A stretch of 64,000 nt of DNA from Actinomadura xylanilytica (lineage in GTDB: Bacteria > Actinomycetota > Actinomycetes > Streptosporangiales > Streptosporangiaceae): the NCBI RefSeq assembly GCF_030283145.1, contig NZ_JASNWE010000002.1, positions 1,364,001-1,428,000 of the forward strand, read 5' to 3'. The position numbers and the translations under genes are program-made. The notes below the pieces were generated by a model, which saw nothing but the letters and a program-made list of their open reading frames with translations, had not been told where the DNA came from and made no database searches. Positions 62,120 through 64,000 of this stretch are shown here, in pieces. Numbering within the stretch: position 1 is the first letter of the stretch; each line of letters starts with the position of its first letter.

Positions 62120-63289
62120 ATGAGCGCCTCAATGATCGACTGGAACCTGGCGGTTCAGACGGGTACCCGTCTCGTCCGGCCGGGGCCGCAGGTCAGCCAT
62201 GCCGAGGCCCGCGAGGTCGTGGCCGAGCTGCGGGAGCTGTCCGGGCTGGCCCACGGGCACGTGCGCGACTTCACCGGCATGGCCTCGGAGATCGATCCGG
62301 CGCCGGCGACGGTCGTCGACCGTCCCGGCTGGATCCGCGCCAACGTGGACGGGTTCAGGGTGGTGCTCGAACCGCTCATGGAGCAGATGCAGGAGCGGCG
62401 CGGCCCCGGCCTGCTCGGCGGCGGGGCGGGCACCGTGGTGGTCGAGGCGATCGGCTCCCGGGTCACCGGCATGCAGGTCGGCGGGATCCTCGCGTACATG
62501 GCCAGCCGGGTGCTCGGGCAGTACGAGCTATTCCTGCCGCCCGACCCGTCCGGTCTCGCGCCCACGGGCCGCCTGACGCTCGTCGCGCCCAACATCGTCC
62601 ACGTCGAGCAGGAGCTCGGTGTCGACGCGCGCGACTTCCGGCTGTGGGTGTGCCTGCACGAGGAGACGCACCGCGCGCAGTTCACCGGGGTCCCCTGGCT
62701 GCGCGAGTACGTGCAGGACCAGATGACCAGGTTCCTGCTCGCCTCGGATCTCGATCCCGGGGCGATGCTGGACCGCATCCGGGACGCCGCGGAAGCGGTC
62801 GCCGACGCGGTGCGCGGGGGCGACTCCAACCTCATCGACGCGATCCAGACGCCTGAGCAGCGCGAGATCCTCGACCGGCTCACCGCGGTCATGACGCTCG
62901 TCGAGGGCCATGGCGACTATGTGATGGACGCCGTCGGCCCCGAGGTCGTCCCGTCGGTGCAGCAGATCCGCGCGCGCTTCCAGGGACGCCGTGACGGCGG
63001 TTCGCGGATGGACAAGACGATCCGCCGGCTGCTCGGCATCGACCTGAAGATGAAGCAGTACGCCGAGGGCTCACGGTTCGTGCACCGGGTCGTCGCCGAC
63101 GCGGGCATGGACGGGTTCAACCAGGTCTGGCAGTCGCCCGAGACCCTGCCGACCCATGCCGAGATCAAGGAACCGGCCCTCTGGCTGGAGCGGGTCGTCC
63201 GTTCCCGCTCCCTCGACGCCTCCTCGCCGGCGGTGGACGCGCCCTCCCCAGCGGCGGACGGGACTCCTCCTGACGCGAACGAGGCCTGA
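62120..63289 (+). CDS. Zinc-dependent metalloprotease, DUF2342 (zincin-2) family
   Basis: This 389-residue protein has the zinc motif HEETH at 180-184 (WVCLHEETHRAQFTGVPWLR). The downstream GHGDYVMDAVGPEVVPSV supplies the further Glu/His region typical of this family. The N-terminal blocks WNLAVQTGTRLVRPGPQVS and VNVDGFR-like RANVDGFRVVLEPLMEQM also match. The family is often annotated as associated with coenzyme F420 biosynthesis because of gene neighbourhood, without biochemical proof. The C-terminus is a Pro/Ser/Asp tail outside the family domain. It lies between dacB and tilS, a conserved order. Confidence 0.92.
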   Translation: MSASMIDWNLAVQTGTRLVRPGPQVSHAEAREVVAELRELSGLAHGHVRDFTGMASEIDPAPATVVDRPGWIRANVDGFRVVLEPLMEQMQERRGPGLLGGGAGTVVVEAIGSRVTGMQVGGILAYMASRVLGQYELFLPPDPSGLAPTGRLTLVAPNIVHVEQELGVDARDFRLWVCLHEETHRAQFTGVPWLREYVQDQMTRFLLASDLDPGAMLDRIRDAAEAVADAVRGGDSNLIDAIQTPEQREILDRLTAVMTLVEGHGDYVMDAVGPEVVPSVQQIRARFQGRRDGGSRMDKTIRRLLGIDLKMKQYAEGSRFVHRVVADAGMDGFNQVWQSPETLPTHAEIKEPALWLERVVRSRSLDASSPAVDAPSPAADGTPPDANEA

Positions 63290-63350
63290 GGCCGCCGAGG
63301 TATGGCTCCATAGCGCCGGGCCGGTAGCGGCCGGATGGTAGAGATTTCCC

Positions 63351-64000
63351 ATGGGCCCTGATCCGGCGGTGGCGGCGGTACGGCTGGCGGTTCGGCGCGT
63401 GCTCGCCGAGCTGCCGCCTGACTCGATGGTGCTCGCGGCGTGCAGTGGAGGCGCCGACTCCCTGGCTCTGGCCGGTGCGCTCGCCTTCGAGGCGCCCCGT
63501 TCGGGACGTCCGGCCGGGGGGGTCACGATCGACCATGGCTTGCAGGACGGCTCGGACGACCACGCCGCCGCCGTTGTACGCACTCTGGCGGGCCTTGGGC
63601 TGGACCCTGCCGGGTCCGTGGCGGTCGACGTGGGGGAGGAGGGCGGCCCCGAGAACGCCGCCCGTACGGCCCGCTACGCAGCTCTGGACGCGACGGCGGT
63701 CCGGCTGCGAGCCTCCGCGGTACTCCTCGGCCATACACGGGACGACCAGGCGGAGACGGTCCTGCTGGGGCTGGCTCGTGGTTCAGGGGCACGGTCCCTC
63801 GCCGGGATGCCGCCCTCGTTCGAACGCCGCCACTCCTCGTCCGAAGGGGTGCGCTACAGGCGGCCGTTGCTGGAGCTCGACAGGGCGACGGTGCGGCGCG
63901 CGTGCCTGGCAATGGGGCTGGACCCCTGGGACGACCCGCACAACGACGACGAGGCCTACGCGCGTGTGCGCGTCCGGCATGAGGCATTGCCCACTCTGGA
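63351..64000 (+). CDS. tilS: tRNA(Ile)-lysidine synthetase, 3' partial
   Basis: This is the first 216 codons of the enzyme that converts the anticodon C34 of tRNA-Ile2 to lysidine, so that AUA is read as Ile. The PP-loop SGGADSLALAGAL lies at residues about 32-44, followed by THDHGLQ-like TIDHGLQDGS, AARTARYAALDATAVRL, LLGHTRDDQAETVLLGLARG and SGARSLAGMPP. Other family blocks are YRRPLLELDRATVRRAC and DPHNDDEAYARVRVRH. The frame is open to the last base, so the C-terminal part lies beyond the window. ATG 63351 is followed by the family-typical basic N-terminal helix. Confidence 0.95.
   Translation, partial: MGPDPAVAAVRLAVRRVLAELPPDSMVLAACSGGADSLALAGALAFEAPRSGRPAGGVTIDHGLQDGSDDHAAAVVRTLAGLGLDPAGSVAVDVGEEGGPENAARTARYAALDATAVRLRASAVLLGHTRDDQAETVLLGLARGSGARSLAGMPPSFERRHSSSEGVRYRRPLLELDRATVRRACLAMGLDPWDDPHNDDEAYARVRVRHEALPTL

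Overview
The window is 64 kb of a high-GC actinobacterial chromosome. Chaplin-type surface protein genes, a DUF397 gene, an MFS/dTMP-kinase fusion, AfsR-type regulators and many GTG/TTG starts point to a mycelial actinomycete. A Thermomonosporaceae/Streptosporangiales-like host (Actinomadura relatives) is my inference; nothing in the sequence names the species.

Layout. 1-3178: end of an ABC transporter operon (ATPase plus FtsX-type permease) closed by a strong terminator. 3.3-16.2 kb: a composite, decaying genomic island next to tRNA-Leu(GAG). It opens with the first 15 codons of an L-serine dehydratase gene that is then cut off. Three C-terminal remnants of serine recombinases follow, two near the left edge and one fused to the tRNA 3' end. 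Each ends on the same short core that is the tRNA acceptor end. The cargo is a broken ECF sigma gene, a membrane protein with a phosphatase-like ectodomain, a GT4 glycosyltransferase, an IS110 transposase fragment, a TPR-kinase fusion, an FkbM methyltransferase, a membrane-embedded NACHT NTPase, and a DUF397 gene that has lost most of its XRE partner. 16.3-32.7 kb: largely core genes, namely an M20 peptidase, a five-domain chaplin with a secreted Pro/Arg-rich neighbour, topA, tmk fused to an MFS-like domain, holB, a subtilisin-like protease, an LMW-PTP/fructosamine-kinase pair and ricT.

32.8-46.2 kb: secreted and regulatory genes (I36-type inhibitor, SARP regulator, HTH-TM protein, M23 peptidase, DUF427), a MacAB-like efflux operon with two extra exported proteins, a DHA2 drug exporter facing a TetR regulator across a five-copy operator array, and an exported S33 hydrolase followed by tRNA-Thr(CGT). 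46.3-53.7 kb: accessory genes with two frameshifted pseudogenes, an AraC/VOC pair, a flavin/F420 oxidoreductase-like protein, a putative zinc peptidase with HExxxH, and a MarR/MFS divergent pair. 53.9-64 kb: a MerR plus VIT/VWA operon, a one-polypeptide sigma/anti-sigma/sensor fusion, an NlpC/P60 fragment, then the conserved ppa, dacB, zinc metalloprotease, tilS order; tilS runs off the end.

Most notable items: recombinase and tRNA-Leu accretion that disrupted sdaA and an XRE gene; the membrane NACHT with glycine-zipper repeats beside a TPR-kinase and FkbM module bounded by an inverted repeat; the 21-bp-periodic operator array; the sigma/anti-sigma fusion; and the five-repeat chaplin.
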